A DNA stretch of 64,000 nucleotides, from contig CAIFEX010000005.1 of the NCBI GenBank assembly GCA_903789665.1, forward strand, positions 1 to 64,000, given 5' to 3'. How positions within the stretch are numbered: position 1 is the first letter of the stretch; each line of letters begins with the position of its first letter. The notes under the pieces were generated by a model. The model saw nothing but the letters and a program-made list of their open reading frames with translations, was not told the DNA's origin and did not search any database. This document shows, piece after piece, positions 45,402 through 53,694 of this stretch. This DNA comes from an uncultured Clostridium sp. Lineage in GTDB: Bacteria > Bacillota > Clostridia > Clostridiales > Clostridiaceae. The translations under genes were made by a program, and so were the position numbers.

Positions 45402-47951
45402 CTAATTATTGGATTTGAAATACAAATACAAGCTGTTTAAAAGTGCAATTATACCCGAGAAAAACAAAACTATAAACCACTGCGAAACCACAAGCGGCGA
45501 AGTGTGGAACACCATCTGCAGAAACGGTACATAAATTGTACACAAAAGCATTATTATAGACGTGGCAACTGCAGCCAGAAGATATAGATTAGTAAATAAA
45601 TTTATCTGGAATATAGAATGTTTTTCGGATCTGCATTCAAATACATGTATCAGCTGGGATATGATGAGAGTGCAAAGTGCCATGGTTCTTGCCGTTTTAA
45701 GGCCGAATCCCAGGTACAGGCCCATGACAAAGGAAAACACAGTGCACACTCCGATAAGCGCCCCTCTCACAATGATCTTTTCGCTGAGTCCCCTTGCAAA
45801 TATACTTTCATTTTTAGCCCTCGGTTTTCCCTTCATTATGTCCCCTTCCGGCGGATCCACTCCAAGAGCCACGGCAGGCAAACCATCCGTGGCCAAATTT
45901 ACCATCAATATCTGTATAGGCAAAAGTGGTGTATCCAGATAAAATATTGAACTCAGAAGCATGGTCAATACTTCTCCCAAGTTGCAGGACAGCAGATATC
46001 TTATGAACTTCCTTATATTGTCATAAATAACCCTTCCTTCCTCTACTGCAGATACTATAGTGGCAAAATTGTCATCTAAAAGTATCATCGAGGAAGCCTC
46101 CTTGGTGACATCCGTTCCCGAGATCCCCATACAAATTCCAATGTCCGCTTCTTTAACTGCCGGGGCATCATTTACACCGTCACCTGTCATGGCCACAATA
46201 TTATTTCTGGCCTTGAACGCTTTAACAATTCTCAATTTATGTCCTGGATTCACCCTCGCAAATATGGAGATTTTCTGTATTTTGTCGGAAAGCTGCCTGT
46301 CATTTAACTTATCCAATTCCTCACCTGTTATAACCTGAGACTGTGAACTGCATATATCAAGTTCTTTGCCAATGGCAAAAGCCGTGTTTTTATGATCCCC
46401 CGTTATCATGACCGGTCTTATACCTGCCAGCTTGCATTTCAACACCGCATCTTTCGCCTCTTTCCTCGGCGGATCTATAATCCCGGCTATTCCTATAAAA
46501 ATAAGGTTGGTCTCCAGAGTTCTCCCGGCTGCAACTTTACTGTCCTTATAAGCAGCTGCTATACACCTCAATGCACTTGAAGTCATGTTCTCCACTGCCT
46601 TTAAAACTCTGTTTTTTTCACCTGCGGTAAGCAGTCTTACCTGTCCCCTGTCCAATATATACTTGCATTTATTTATCACCCTTTCGGGAGCCCCTTTCAC
46701 GTAGCATACCTTTTTAGAGCCCTCCTTCATTATCACAGACATCATTTTCCTATCCGAATCAAAAGGTATGTCATAGACCCTTTCAGCTTTATCCATAAAT
46801 TTTTTCAGTGCCCTTGCATCCTTAAAAAACGCTTTTATCAAAGCTGTTTCCGTAGGATCACCCATTAGAGCTTCTGAAATATCAACTTTTTTTATGTCAA
46901 AATTACAGTCGTTGCAATATGTAAAAGCTTTTTTCATCATCGTATTGTCAGGAAGTTTCCCGGTATCGCTTTTGTGCATCTTTCCGTTAAAATACAGTGC
47001 TTTTACAGTCATCTTGTTTTCAGTAAGTGTTCCCGTTTTATCGCTGCATATTATGGAAGTACATCCAAGTGTCTCAACGGCGGGCAGCTTTCTAACAAGG
47101 GCATTTCTTTTGAGCATCCTGGACACCCCCAGTGCCAGTGCAACAGTGACTATGGCTGCAAGTCCTTCAGGAATGGCCGCCACAGCCAAGCTTACCCCCA
47201 CCAGAAACATCTCATATTTATCCTGACCTCTCCAAACACCGGCTAAAGTCACTATAATACATATTACAATACATACCACAACAAGCACTTTCCCAAGAGA
47301 TGTCAGTTTTTCCTTAAGAGGGGATCTGTCTTTTTCGATGTCCTGAAGCATGCCTGCTATCTTTCCCATTTCAGTTTCCATACCTGTCTGTACTACTCTT
47401 GCCTTTCCCTTTCCCTTAATAACTACAGTCCCCATATATATGGAATTGTTCTTTCCGGAACTGCTCTTGGAAACCCCCTCTGATTCTCCGGTCAAAAGAG
47501 ATTCGTCCACCATAAAATTGCCTCTGGACAGCAAAATACAGTCTGCCGGTATTTTATCTCCGGATTCTAAAAACACTATGTCCCCCATTACCAGTTCCTG
47601 TGCATTTATAACCTTGATTTTGCCGTCCCTTAGAACTTTTGAGGTAGGAGAAGCCAGTTCTTTCAGTGTTTCCAGAGATCTTTCGGTCTTAAATTCCTGA
47701 ACAAAACCCAGTATGGCATTCATAACTACAATAATAAGTATGGTTATAGCATCCGCTTTCTCCCCCATAAAACCGGATATCACCGTAGCCACTATGAGAA
47801 TCCAGGTTATGAAATCATTGAACTGGGAAAAAAATATCTTTACAGGAGATACCCCTTTTTTCTTTTCAATAGTATTAAGCCCGTATTTTTTCAACCTTCT
47901 CTCTGCTTCGACTTGGGTGAGACCGCCTTCTATCTCTTTTTCATTAATCAA
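45402..47951 (-). CDS. Calcium-transporting P-type ATPase (P2A/PMCA-type)
   Basis: 849-aa cation pump: N-terminal cation-ATPase domain, TGES at 154-157 (actuator), phosphorylated Asp304 in CSDKTGTLT, and MTGDGVNDAPAVKEADIG in the hinge. Membrane helix 4 carries PEGL (261-264) and helix 6 LATDGLPAVALG, as in SERCA/PMCA-like pumps, so calcium export is the likely role. Starts at TTG behind GGAGGGGTAAAA; no ATG is nearby. Confidence 0.93.
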   Translation of the reverse strand: MINEKEIEGGLTQVEAERRLKKYGLNTIEKKKGVSPVKIFFSQFNDFITWILIVATVISGFMGEKADAITILIIVVMNAILGFVQEFKTERSLETLKELASPTSKVLRDGKIKVINAQELVMGDIVFLESGDKIPADCILLSRGNFMVDESLLTGESEGVSKSSSGKNNSIYMGTVVIKGKGKARVVQTGMETEMGKIAGMLQDIEKDRSPLKEKLTSLGKVLVVVCIVICIIVTLAGVWRGQDKYEMFLVGVSLAVAAIPEGLAAIVTVALALGVSRMLKRNALVRKLPAVETLGCTSIICSDKTGTLTENKMTVKALYFNGKMHKSDTGKLPDNTMMKKAFTYCNDCNFDIKKVDISEALMGDPTETALIKAFFKDARALKKFMDKAERVYDIPFDSDRKMMSVIMKEGSKKVCYVKGAPERVINKCKYILDRGQVRLLTAGEKNRVLKAVENMTSSALRCIAAAYKDSKVAAGRTLETNLIFIGIAGIIDPPRKEAKDAVLKCKLAGIRPVMITGDHKNTAFAIGKELDICSSQSQVITGEELDKLNDRQLSDKIQKISIFARVNPGHKLRIVKAFKARNNIVAMTGDGVNDAPAVKEADIGICMGISGTDVTKEASSMILLDDNFATIVSAVEEGRVIYDNIRKFIRYLLSCNLGEVLTMLLSSIFYLDTPLLPIQILMVNLATDGLPAVALGVDPPEGDIMKGKPRAKNESIFARGLSEKIIVRGALIGVCTVFSFVMGLYLGFGLKTARTMALCTLIISQLIHVFECRSEKHSIFQINLFTNLYLLAAVATSIIMLLCTIYVPFLQMVFHTSPLVVSQWFIVLFFSGIIALLNSLYLYFKSNN

Positions 47952-48033
47952 TTTTACCCCTCCAAAGTAATTATTCCCTCTACGTTAATTAAATATATGC
48001 CCTCCTTGTACTGCATTATTACAATTATCAGCT

Positions 48034-48046
48034 GACAATTGACAAT
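48034..48046. repeat. Second copy of the ACAATTGACAATT intergenic string
   Basis: CAGCTGACAATTGACAATTTAC in the ATPase/pyrophosphatase spacer shares the 13-base string ACAATTGACAATT with the repeat before murF. Confidence 0.45.
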
Positions 48047-48106
48047 TTACTGCCAGATGATAATTTTGGAAGTTTTAAACACCAGGTAGATAATTATTCT
48101 GGATTT

Positions 48107-48115
48107 TGTTATAAT
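48107..48115 (+). promoter_or_regulatory. Candidate extended -10 promoter for pyrophosphatase
   Basis: TGTTATAATATT (TGn-TATAAT) around 48107-48115 in the divergent spacer; the -35 is poor. Confidence 0.4.
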
Positions 48116-48188
48116 ATTTATAATAATCCATAATAATGATTTAACTTGTAAATATTGTTTTATTCACATACATTTAGGAGGAAAAATT

Positions 48189-49493
48189 ATGAATGACGTT
48201 GTATACATCACAGGGCATAAAAATCCTGACACGGATTCCATATGCTCTTCAATAGCTTATGCAGAATTTAAAAACAAAACGGGAGTGAAGGCGGTTCCCA
48301 TAAGGCTGGGAAATTTAAACAGTGAAACCAAATTCGTATTGGATCATTTCGGAATAGAGCCCCAAAAACTCGTTGACAGTGTCAAGCCGAGAATTTCCGA
48401 CGTAAATATCGACAGCGTAAATACCATCTCGCCGGAAACCCCTTTAAAAACTGTCCGGGAGACAATGAGCAAAAGCAATACAAATATACTGCCGGTAGTA
48501 AACAATTCAGGCAAGCTAACCGGCATCATATCCCGGTCCGACATGAGTTCATGCTGCAAGAACGAAGATGGCCGCGGCACTGATCTCAAGAACGTACCCG
48601 TAAACCGTATAATGAAAAAAGACAATATAATATCCTTCAAGAGCACCGATCTTGTGGATGACGCAAAAGGCACAGCACTCAAAAACGGATATGCAAATTA
48701 CCCAATAGTGGATTCTGAAGACAAAGTTTTGGGAATTGTTTCAATGGAAAATCTCAAATCTCCGAACAGGAAAAAGATAATACTTGTGGATCACAATGAA
48801 AAAGCCCAGTCGGTAGATGGACTGGAAGATGCAGAAATACTCGAAGTGCTTGACCATCACAAGATAGGAGACATACAGACGGGAAACCCCATATATTTTA
48901 GGAATGAACCAATAGGTTGTACTGCCACCATAGTGGCATCGAGGTTCTTTGAAAATGGAATAGAACCTTCCCGGAAGGCTGCAGGGCTTTTATGTTCTGC
49001 CATAATCTCGGATACTCTTTTATTTAGATCCCCTACTTCCACGGACAAGGATAAATCAATGCTGAAAAAGCTGTCTGCCATAGCAGGTATAGATCCAGAA
49101 CCCTTTTCAATGCAGATGTTTAAAGCAGCTTCCTCACTGGAGGGAAAAACTCCGGACAAAATATTGAATGAGGACTTTAAAGTATTCAATATATCCAGGA
49201 CAAAATTGGGCGTAGGTCAGGTTTCCACCATGGACACAGAAGGATTTAATTCCATAAGGAACAGGGTAATAGATTCCATGAAATTAAAATGCAAAAATGA
49301 AAATTTTGATCTGGTAATACTTATGGTAACGAACATATTGAAAAACGGCTCCGAATTAATTGCAGTAGGAGGACAAAAAGATGTGATTTCAAAAGCCTTC
49401 GGGAAGGAACTGAAAGATGGAAGTGTCTATATTCCAGGAATGCTTTCGAGAAAAAAACAGGTCATTCCACCGCTCACTGCAGCACTTTCTTAA
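48189..49493 (+). CDS. Manganese-dependent inorganic pyrophosphatase with CBS pair
   Basis: Family II PPase, 434 aa. Metal ligands His10, Asp14 and Asp16 (TGHKNPDTDS), the DHH motif at residues 222-224, and the substrate loop SRKKQ near the C-terminus. A CBS pair (about residues 68-190) is inserted in the DHH domain; the DRTGG domain of some CBS-PPases is missing. CBS domains usually bind adenine nucleotides, so activity is probably energy-regulated. SD TAGGAGGAAAAATT. Confidence 0.95.
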   Translation: MNDVVYITGHKNPDTDSICSSIAYAEFKNKTGVKAVPIRLGNLNSETKFVLDHFGIEPQKLVDSVKPRISDVNIDSVNTISPETPLKTVRETMSKSNTNILPVVNNSGKLTGIISRSDMSSCCKNEDGRGTDLKNVPVNRIMKKDNIISFKSTDLVDDAKGTALKNGYANYPIVDSEDKVLGIVSMENLKSPNRKKIILVDHNEKAQSVDGLEDAEILEVLDHHKIGDIQTGNPIYFRNEPIGCTATIVASRFFENGIEPSRKAAGLLCSAIISDTLLFRSPTSTDKDKSMLKKLSAIAGIDPEPFSMQMFKAASSLEGKTPDKILNEDFKVFNISRTKLGVGQVSTMDTEGFNSIRNRVIDSMKLKCKNENFDLVILMVTNILKNGSELIAVGGQKDVISKAFGKELKDGSVYIPGMLSRKKQVIPPLTAALS

Positions 49494-49530
49494 AAAACAA
49501 AGGGAGCAATCAAAGCTCCCTTTGTTTTTT
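49492..49530. terminator. Strong bidirectional terminator
   Basis: A 16-bp stem AAAAAACAAAGGGAGC / GCTCCCTTTGTTTTTT with a seven-base loop. It ends the pyrophosphatase gene and, in the other direction, the gene at 49542. Confidence 0.93.
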
Positions 49531-49541
49531 AAGTTTAGAAT

Positions 49542-49922
49542 TTAGTCCTGAATCTCCGACATGTCCACTGTCCTTATTTTAGCCCTGTAGCCGCTGTTGT
49601 CATCCTTCTTACCCTCTTTATCCTTCGTTTTCAAATTGTCAGATTCGTCCTCTTCCAGATCAGACATACTGTCCTCAGGCTTATAATACCCTTTGGTTTC
49701 TCTATCCGGTCTGTCAACATCACAGTCTGGCGAATATGTTGCTGGATTCATTTGTTGATGCATGCACCTCATACACGGATCAAAATAACTATTCAAAAGC
49801 ATCGGACACATCCTGTACATATTAGGCGGGTACATATACTGCGGATAGTCGTAATCATCCCAATCATACATGTCATCTTTCCCCATATATTCATTGGAAT
49901 CCATAATTGGACATCTATACAT
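49542..49922 (-). CDS. Hypothetical Tyr/Met/Cys-rich protein
   Basis: 126-aa protein. Residues 1-60 are rich in Tyr, Met, Pro, Asp and Cys (YDYPQYMYPPNMYRMCPM, CMRCMHQQM), the rest is acidic and charged. No membrane helix. Such composition is reminiscent of clostridial spore-coat or surface proteins, but there is no recognisable domain. SD GAGGGGAGTTAAAAT. It follows the flagellar genes by about 80 bases and may not belong to their operon. Confidence 0.6.
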   Translation of the reverse strand: MYRCPIMDSNEYMGKDDMYDWDDYDYPQYMYPPNMYRMCPMLLNSYFDPCMRCMHQQMNPATYSPDCDVDRPDRETKGYYKPEDSMSDLEEDESDNLKTKDKEGKKDDNSGYRAKIRTVDMSEIQD

Positions 49923-49945
49923 ATTTTAACTCCCCTCAAAAATAT

Positions 49946-49974
49946 TACATCCCTACATTATATGCAGCTGTATT
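49946..49974 (-). promoter_or_regulatory. Candidate sporulation-type promoter before the Tyr/Met/Cys-rich gene
   Basis: CATATAAT on the minus strand matches the sigma-E -10 (CATACAnT) at seven of eight positions, with ACATAT some 12-13 bases upstream. A sigma-A -10 (TATAAT) is an equally possible reading. Confidence 0.25.
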
Positions 49975-50005
49975 TCATATGTTTACATAAAAAGTTTAAA
50001 AGGGT

Positions 50006-50791
50006 CTATCTTCTCATGCTATTTATGAGTCCCCACATTTCATCTGCAGTTGTAAGACCCTTGGAGGCAAGCTCAAAAGATCTCTGTGCCAGTATCATAT
50101 CGGTAATCTCCTGGCCTAAATCCACATTTGACTGTTCCAGATATCCCTGAAGTACATCGGCGCCGTCATTTAAAACCATCTGTGCACCGTCCTGGGGCAC
50201 AAATAAATTATCCCCTATGGATCTCATGGAGTCCTGTCCTATGACATTATAAACATTTATTTTGCCGTACAATATGGTATTATTGCCGACATTCATGTAT
50301 ATACGGCCCTTTGTGTCTACAGTAAAATTATCATCTTTAAATACTGTACCCGAATTGAAAAGGGCAGTTCCCTCCGGGGTCAAATTCACTTCAAGTTTAT
50401 TTCCGTCCGCATCCACCAAATTTCCGGATGCATCTATACTAAAATTGCCGGACCTCTCATAGGCTGGCGTACCATTTGGGAGTGTAACTCTGAAAAATCC
50501 CGACCCGTCTATGGCCATATCCGTTCTAAGGCCGGTTTCTCTAACGCTCCCCTGGGAAGTGTCACTTATCCAATTTGTAGTTTTTACCCCTGTTCCGTTA
50601 ATTGTGTTAATTCCATCCGGATTAGTAGGATATCCCACTCTCCTAAGTGTCTCATACATCAGATCCTGAAAGTCCACATCTTCTTTCTTGTAACCGACAG
50701 TGTTTATATTTGCTATATTGTTCGATATACAGTCAAGTTTCTCCTGCTGTGCATTCATAGCGCTTCTGCTGTTCCATATAGATCTAAGCAT
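50006..50791 (-). CDS. Flagellar hook-basal body protein (FlgG/FlhP type)
   Basis: 261-aa rod/hook-type protein. N-terminal SAMNAQQEKLDCISNNIANINTVGYK and C-terminal YLEQSNVDLGQEITDMILAQRSFE are the standard flg rod signatures; a central domain has DGSGFFRVTLPNG. The ATG at 50791 follows GGGAGGTTTTGTTT. It is the second of two paralogous genes, as flhO-flhP in Bacillus; which one is the distal rod FlgG cannot be decided. Confidence 0.9.
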   Translation of the reverse strand: MLRSIWNSRSAMNAQQEKLDCISNNIANINTVGYKKEDVDFQDLMYETLRRVGYPTNPDGINTINGTGVKTTNWISDTSQGSVRETGLRTDMAIDGSGFFRVTLPNGTPAYERSGNFSIDASGNLVDADGNKLEVNLTPEGTALFNSGTVFKDDNFTVDTKGRIYMNVGNNTILYGKINVYNVIGQDSMRSIGDNLFVPQDGAQMVLNDGADVLQGYLEQSNVDLGQEITDMILAQRSFELASKGLTTADEMWGLINSMRR

Positions 50792-50804
50792 AAACAAAAC
50801 CTCC

Positions 50805-51572
50805 CTATACTTTGCCCACTTCATTCACAAGTTTGTCCAAAGTTTCATCAATAGACTGTACAGCTTTTTGATCCGTTTCAAAACTTCTCATAGTCGTAAG
50901 TAAATCGGACATTGTATTTACTACATTGACGTTGGATCGTTCTAGGCAATTCTGCCTTACCACCGCATTGTACTCCACAGGATTCGAGCCGCTGTATAAA
51001 TTGTCGCCCACTTTGGTCAGGGCATTGTAGTCGTTAAAATCCACAGTGTAAATCTTATATCTGGGAGTTCCATCTATACTTATATTCCCGTAGGGATCCG
51101 AGGTTATCTTTCCATTTCCCACATCTATAGCACCTACATTTCCCGTAGCTGCATCCCTGCCCATAACTTCATAGCCGGAATCATCTACAAGGGTTCCATT
51201 TATGTTTACATGAAAATGTCCGTCTCTAGTATAAAATTCATTTCCGTCAGGCCTTCTGACAGTGAAAAAACCTCTTCCATCTATTGCAAAATCCGTAGAT
51301 ACACCGGTAGATTGTACAGCACCTTCTGTAAACCCAGTTTGAACTGAATCCACTCCACTTCCCAGGCTTATGCCTCCTATGACGTTTCTCACATTTTTTC
51401 CTGCCACTACCTTGTCATAGTTCTGCAAAAGTACATCGTTAAACGGCTTTACTTCAAGAGTGTCCTCTTTAAATCCCACGGTATTTACATTGGCCAAATT
51501 ATTTGTTATAACATCCTGTTTTGCTTCTTGAGTTATCATTCCGGATACTGCTGTATAAAAACTTCTGATCAT
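50805..51572 (-). CDS. Flagellar hook-basal body protein (FlgF/FlhO type)
   Basis: 255-aa rod protein with N-terminal MIRSFYTAVSGMI and NNLANVNTVGFK, central AIDGRGFFTVRRPDG and C-terminal CLERSNVNVVNTMSDLLTTMRSFE. SD GGTGGGGTGATAATAA. Secreted by the flagellar export apparatus encoded just upstream; it lies between a small membrane-protein gene and its paralogue. Confidence 0.9.
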   Translation of the reverse strand: MIRSFYTAVSGMITQEAKQDVITNNLANVNTVGFKEDTLEVKPFNDVLLQNYDKVVAGKNVRNVIGGISLGSGVDSVQTGFTEGAVQSTGVSTDFAIDGRGFFTVRRPDGNEFYTRDGHFHVNINGTLVDDSGYEVMGRDAATGNVGAIDVGNGKITSDPYGNISIDGTPRYKIYTVDFNDYNALTKVGDNLYSGSNPVEYNAVVRQNCLERSNVNVVNTMSDLLTTMRSFETDQKAVQSIDETLDKLVNEVGKV

Positions 51573-51590
51573 TTATTATCACCCCACCTA

Positions 51591-51800
51591 TTACTTAATT
51601 ACCTTCATCTCGTCAGGATACTGCATTCCAATGGATCTGGCCTTATCCTCTATCTGGCTCTTACTCATCTGGTACTGGATCTTTACTCCGCTCATGATAA
51701 ATGTAGCCAATAAAATTCCTATTCCCACACCTATAAGCAGCTTTCTGTCACTGAGAAAATCAAAAATTTTCCTTATTTTATGTATAATTCTTTTATTAAT
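51591..51800 (-). CDS. Small single-pass membrane protein with apparent ATT start
   Basis: An open frame of 69 codons overlaps the end of the previous gene: a basic N-terminus (NKRIIHKIRK), a hydrophobic helix (LLIGVGIGILLATFIM, about residues 21-36) and a soluble tail with QIEDKARSIGMQYPDEM. No ATG, GTG or TTG occurs before the helix; ATT at 51800 lies four bases after GGGGGAGG. An internal ATG would delete the helix. The extracellular tail resembles endolytic-transglycosylase-like or DUF-type small flagellar-operon proteins only vaguely; function unknown. Confidence 0.6.
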   Translation of the reverse strand: MNKRIIHKIRKIFDFLSDRKLLIGVGIGILLATFIMSGVKIQYQMSKSQIEDKARSIGMQYPDEMKVIK

Positions 51801-52240
51801 AAAACCTCCCCCTTGCCTATACCAGTCTTTTTGGATATTTCATCTATTGACACATTTTTACCAAGTAAATTTTTCACTTCATCAACTTTAACATTGTTTA
51901 CATCCTTTATATCGTTCTTTTCAGTCTCAGCTTCAGCCCCAGTTTTTTTACTCTCTGCACGTTTTGCGGTCCCAGTTTTTTTACTGCCGGAGCTGTCATA
52001 CAATATCATCTTATCTGCACTGTTTTTATTTTCATCCTTTAAATTTTTAATCTCCTCCTGAAGTTCAAATACCGTTTCCGCAAATTCCTTTCTCATTTTG
52101 CCAATTTCTATCCTGTAATCTTCCATCTTATCTTTTCTGGAATCCAGCTGTCCTTTAAAAGACTTTTTTTCCTTCAATACCGCATTCAAATTCAAAGCTA
52201 TCAAAATTATCCCCACTGCAATCAATGTAAATGGAATCAT
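51773..52240 (-). CDS. Hypothetical membrane protein in the flagellar operon (DUF6115-like)
   Basis: 155-aa bitopic protein: a membrane helix at residues 3-21, a coiled coil (about 27-75), a Lys/Glu/Ala-rich linker and a C-terminal helix-turn-helix-like segment (VKNLLGKNVSIDEISKKTGIGKGEVLLIKELY). Similar proteins occur after the motility sigma gene in other clostridia. The ATG at 52240 follows AAAGGAAATTTTTT; the upstream TTG has no SD. Confidence 0.7.
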   Translation of the reverse strand: MIPFTLIAVGIILIALNLNAVLKEKKSFKGQLDSRKDKMEDYRIEIGKMRKEFAETVFELQEEIKNLKDENKNSADKMILYDSSGSKKTGTAKRAESKKTGAEAETEKNDIKDVNNVKVDEVKNLLGKNVSIDEISKKTGIGKGEVLLIKELYIK

Positions 52241-52265
52241 AAAAAATTTCCTTTCTATCAAGTTA

Positions 52266-53006
52266 TTAACTACGTATATATTTCAATTTTATCATAGCCT
52301 TCCTCAAATGCATGATAGCCCTGCTGTGGAGCTGGCACACACGGGACTCAGATACACTTAAAATATGGCCTATTTCCTTCAGTGTCATTCCCTCATAATA
52401 ATACAAAGTGAGAACCAGGTTGTCTTTCTTATTTAGAAGTTCCAAAGCTCTGGTCAAATACTCCAGTTTTTCCTTCTCTTCCAGATCTCTTTCAGGGCTT
52501 GGACTTTTAGGATCCTCTATAGTCCCCATGAGAGGTATATCATCTTCTTCTGAAAATATCAAATCCTCCAGAGACACTATGGATATATAATTTATATAAT
52601 TTTCAATCTGTGTCATTTCCTCCAGGGAAACATTGAGCCTATCAGCTATCTCAACACTTTTGGGTTCCCTTCCCAGTTCTTTTTGAAGAGACTCCACCGC
52701 ACTATTATATCTGTTGAGTTTATCCATTGAGCCCTTGGAAATGGGACTGTTTCTCCTCAATTCATCTATCATGGATCCCTTTATCCTTATAGACGCATAA
52801 GTTGAAAACTTCATGCCCCTGCTTTTATCGAATTTATTTATTGCATCCATCAATCCCAGCATTCCATAGCTGACTAAATCCTCATATTCTATATATTTGG
52901 TCTTTCCAATTATAACTCTAGCAGCAATGTACTTTACCAGAGGAAGATATTTTTTCACCAGCTCTTCTTTCATATCTTTTACATCCAACTTATTTGCCAA
53001 ACCCAT
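52266..53006 (-). CDS. fliA: Motility RNA polymerase sigma factor (FliA/SigD/WhiG family)
   Basis: 246-aa sigma-70 family factor with regions 2 (YLPLVKYIAARV, DLVSYGMLGLMDAI, FSTYASIRIKGSMIDELR), 3 (LGREPKSVEIADRL) and 4 (TLYYYEGMTLKEIGHILSVSESRVCQLHSRA). The family drives late flagellar and chemotaxis genes. SD AAAGGAGGATTAAAC. No FlgM anti-sigma gene is in the window. Confidence 0.95.
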   Translation of the reverse strand: MGLANKLDVKDMKEELVKKYLPLVKYIAARVIIGKTKYIEYEDLVSYGMLGLMDAINKFDKSRGMKFSTYASIRIKGSMIDELRRNSPISKGSMDKLNRYNSAVESLQKELGREPKSVEIADRLNVSLEEMTQIENYINYISIVSLEDLIFSEEDDIPLMGTIEDPKSPSPERDLEEKEKLEYLTRALELLNKKDNLVLTLYYYEGMTLKEIGHILSVSESRVCQLHSRAIMHLRKAMIKLKYIRS

Positions 53007-53008
53007 GT

Positions 53009-53680
53009 TTAATCCTCCTTTGCTCCTTTTCTTATATGTTCACGCATCACCTGGAACAATACCCTTATGATTCTCTCCCTGTTTACCTTGTCCAAATCTA
53101 CAAAAGACAGTCCAATTACCAATTTGGATTTGTTTTTGTTTCTGTCAATTCTGACTATCTCTCCCCTTACAGTCAAGCTGTCATCCTTCATGGGAATAGT
53201 AACCATAATGATGTCACCAATCTTCAATTTATATTTCAACCTGCCGTCGGCGGCTATTTTCATTCCACCGCCGCTCATATCCAGGGAACAGGCTTTGAAC
53301 ACCTCCACCTGATTGTCCAAATTGTGAAGATCCCCTGCTGCAGGTACCACAGCACATAATACATTTAAAAATACTGGAACTCTTACAAAATTCCTTCTCT
53401 GAATAATTTCTATCTCCTCGGGTCTTTTTATCATTATTATAAATATTTTTTCTATTCTGCGTCCTATGACTATTGTATGGAAACCATATATGTTTTTTCC
53501 GGAATAATATATTGCATCTATTTTATCTCCCTTTTTTAGAGCTACATACTTATGATTGTTTACCGGTATGCTTATACCTATATAATCATCTGAAAGGTCC
53601 TGGATATTGCTTTTATAGATTTGACCGCCTATTTCTATTTCAATCCTGTCGTTTACAGCAAACTCGACATTACACTTCAC
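53009..53680 (-). CDS. PilZ-domain flagellar brake protein (YcgR type)
   Basis: 223-aa protein with an N-terminal YcgR-like domain (about residues 1-90) and a PilZ domain starting RRNFVRVPV (the RxxxR c-di-GMP site) with DMSGGGMKIA (D/NxSxxG). Expected to slow or block the flagellar motor when c-di-GMP is high. Start GTG behind AAAGGAGGGATAAA. Located between flhG and the sigma gene. Confidence 0.93.
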   Translation of the reverse strand: MKCNVEFAVNDRIEIEIGGQIYKSNIQDLSDDYIGISIPVNNHKYVALKKGDKIDAIYYSGKNIYGFHTIVIGRRIEKIFIIMIKRPEEIEIIQRRNFVRVPVFLNVLCAVVPAAGDLHNLDNQVEVFKACSLDMSGGGMKIAADGRLKYKLKIGDIIMVTIPMKDDSLTVRGEIVRIDRNKNKSKLVIGLSFVDLDKVNRERIIRVLFQVMREHIRKGAKED

Positions 53681-53694
53681 TTTATCCCTCCTTT

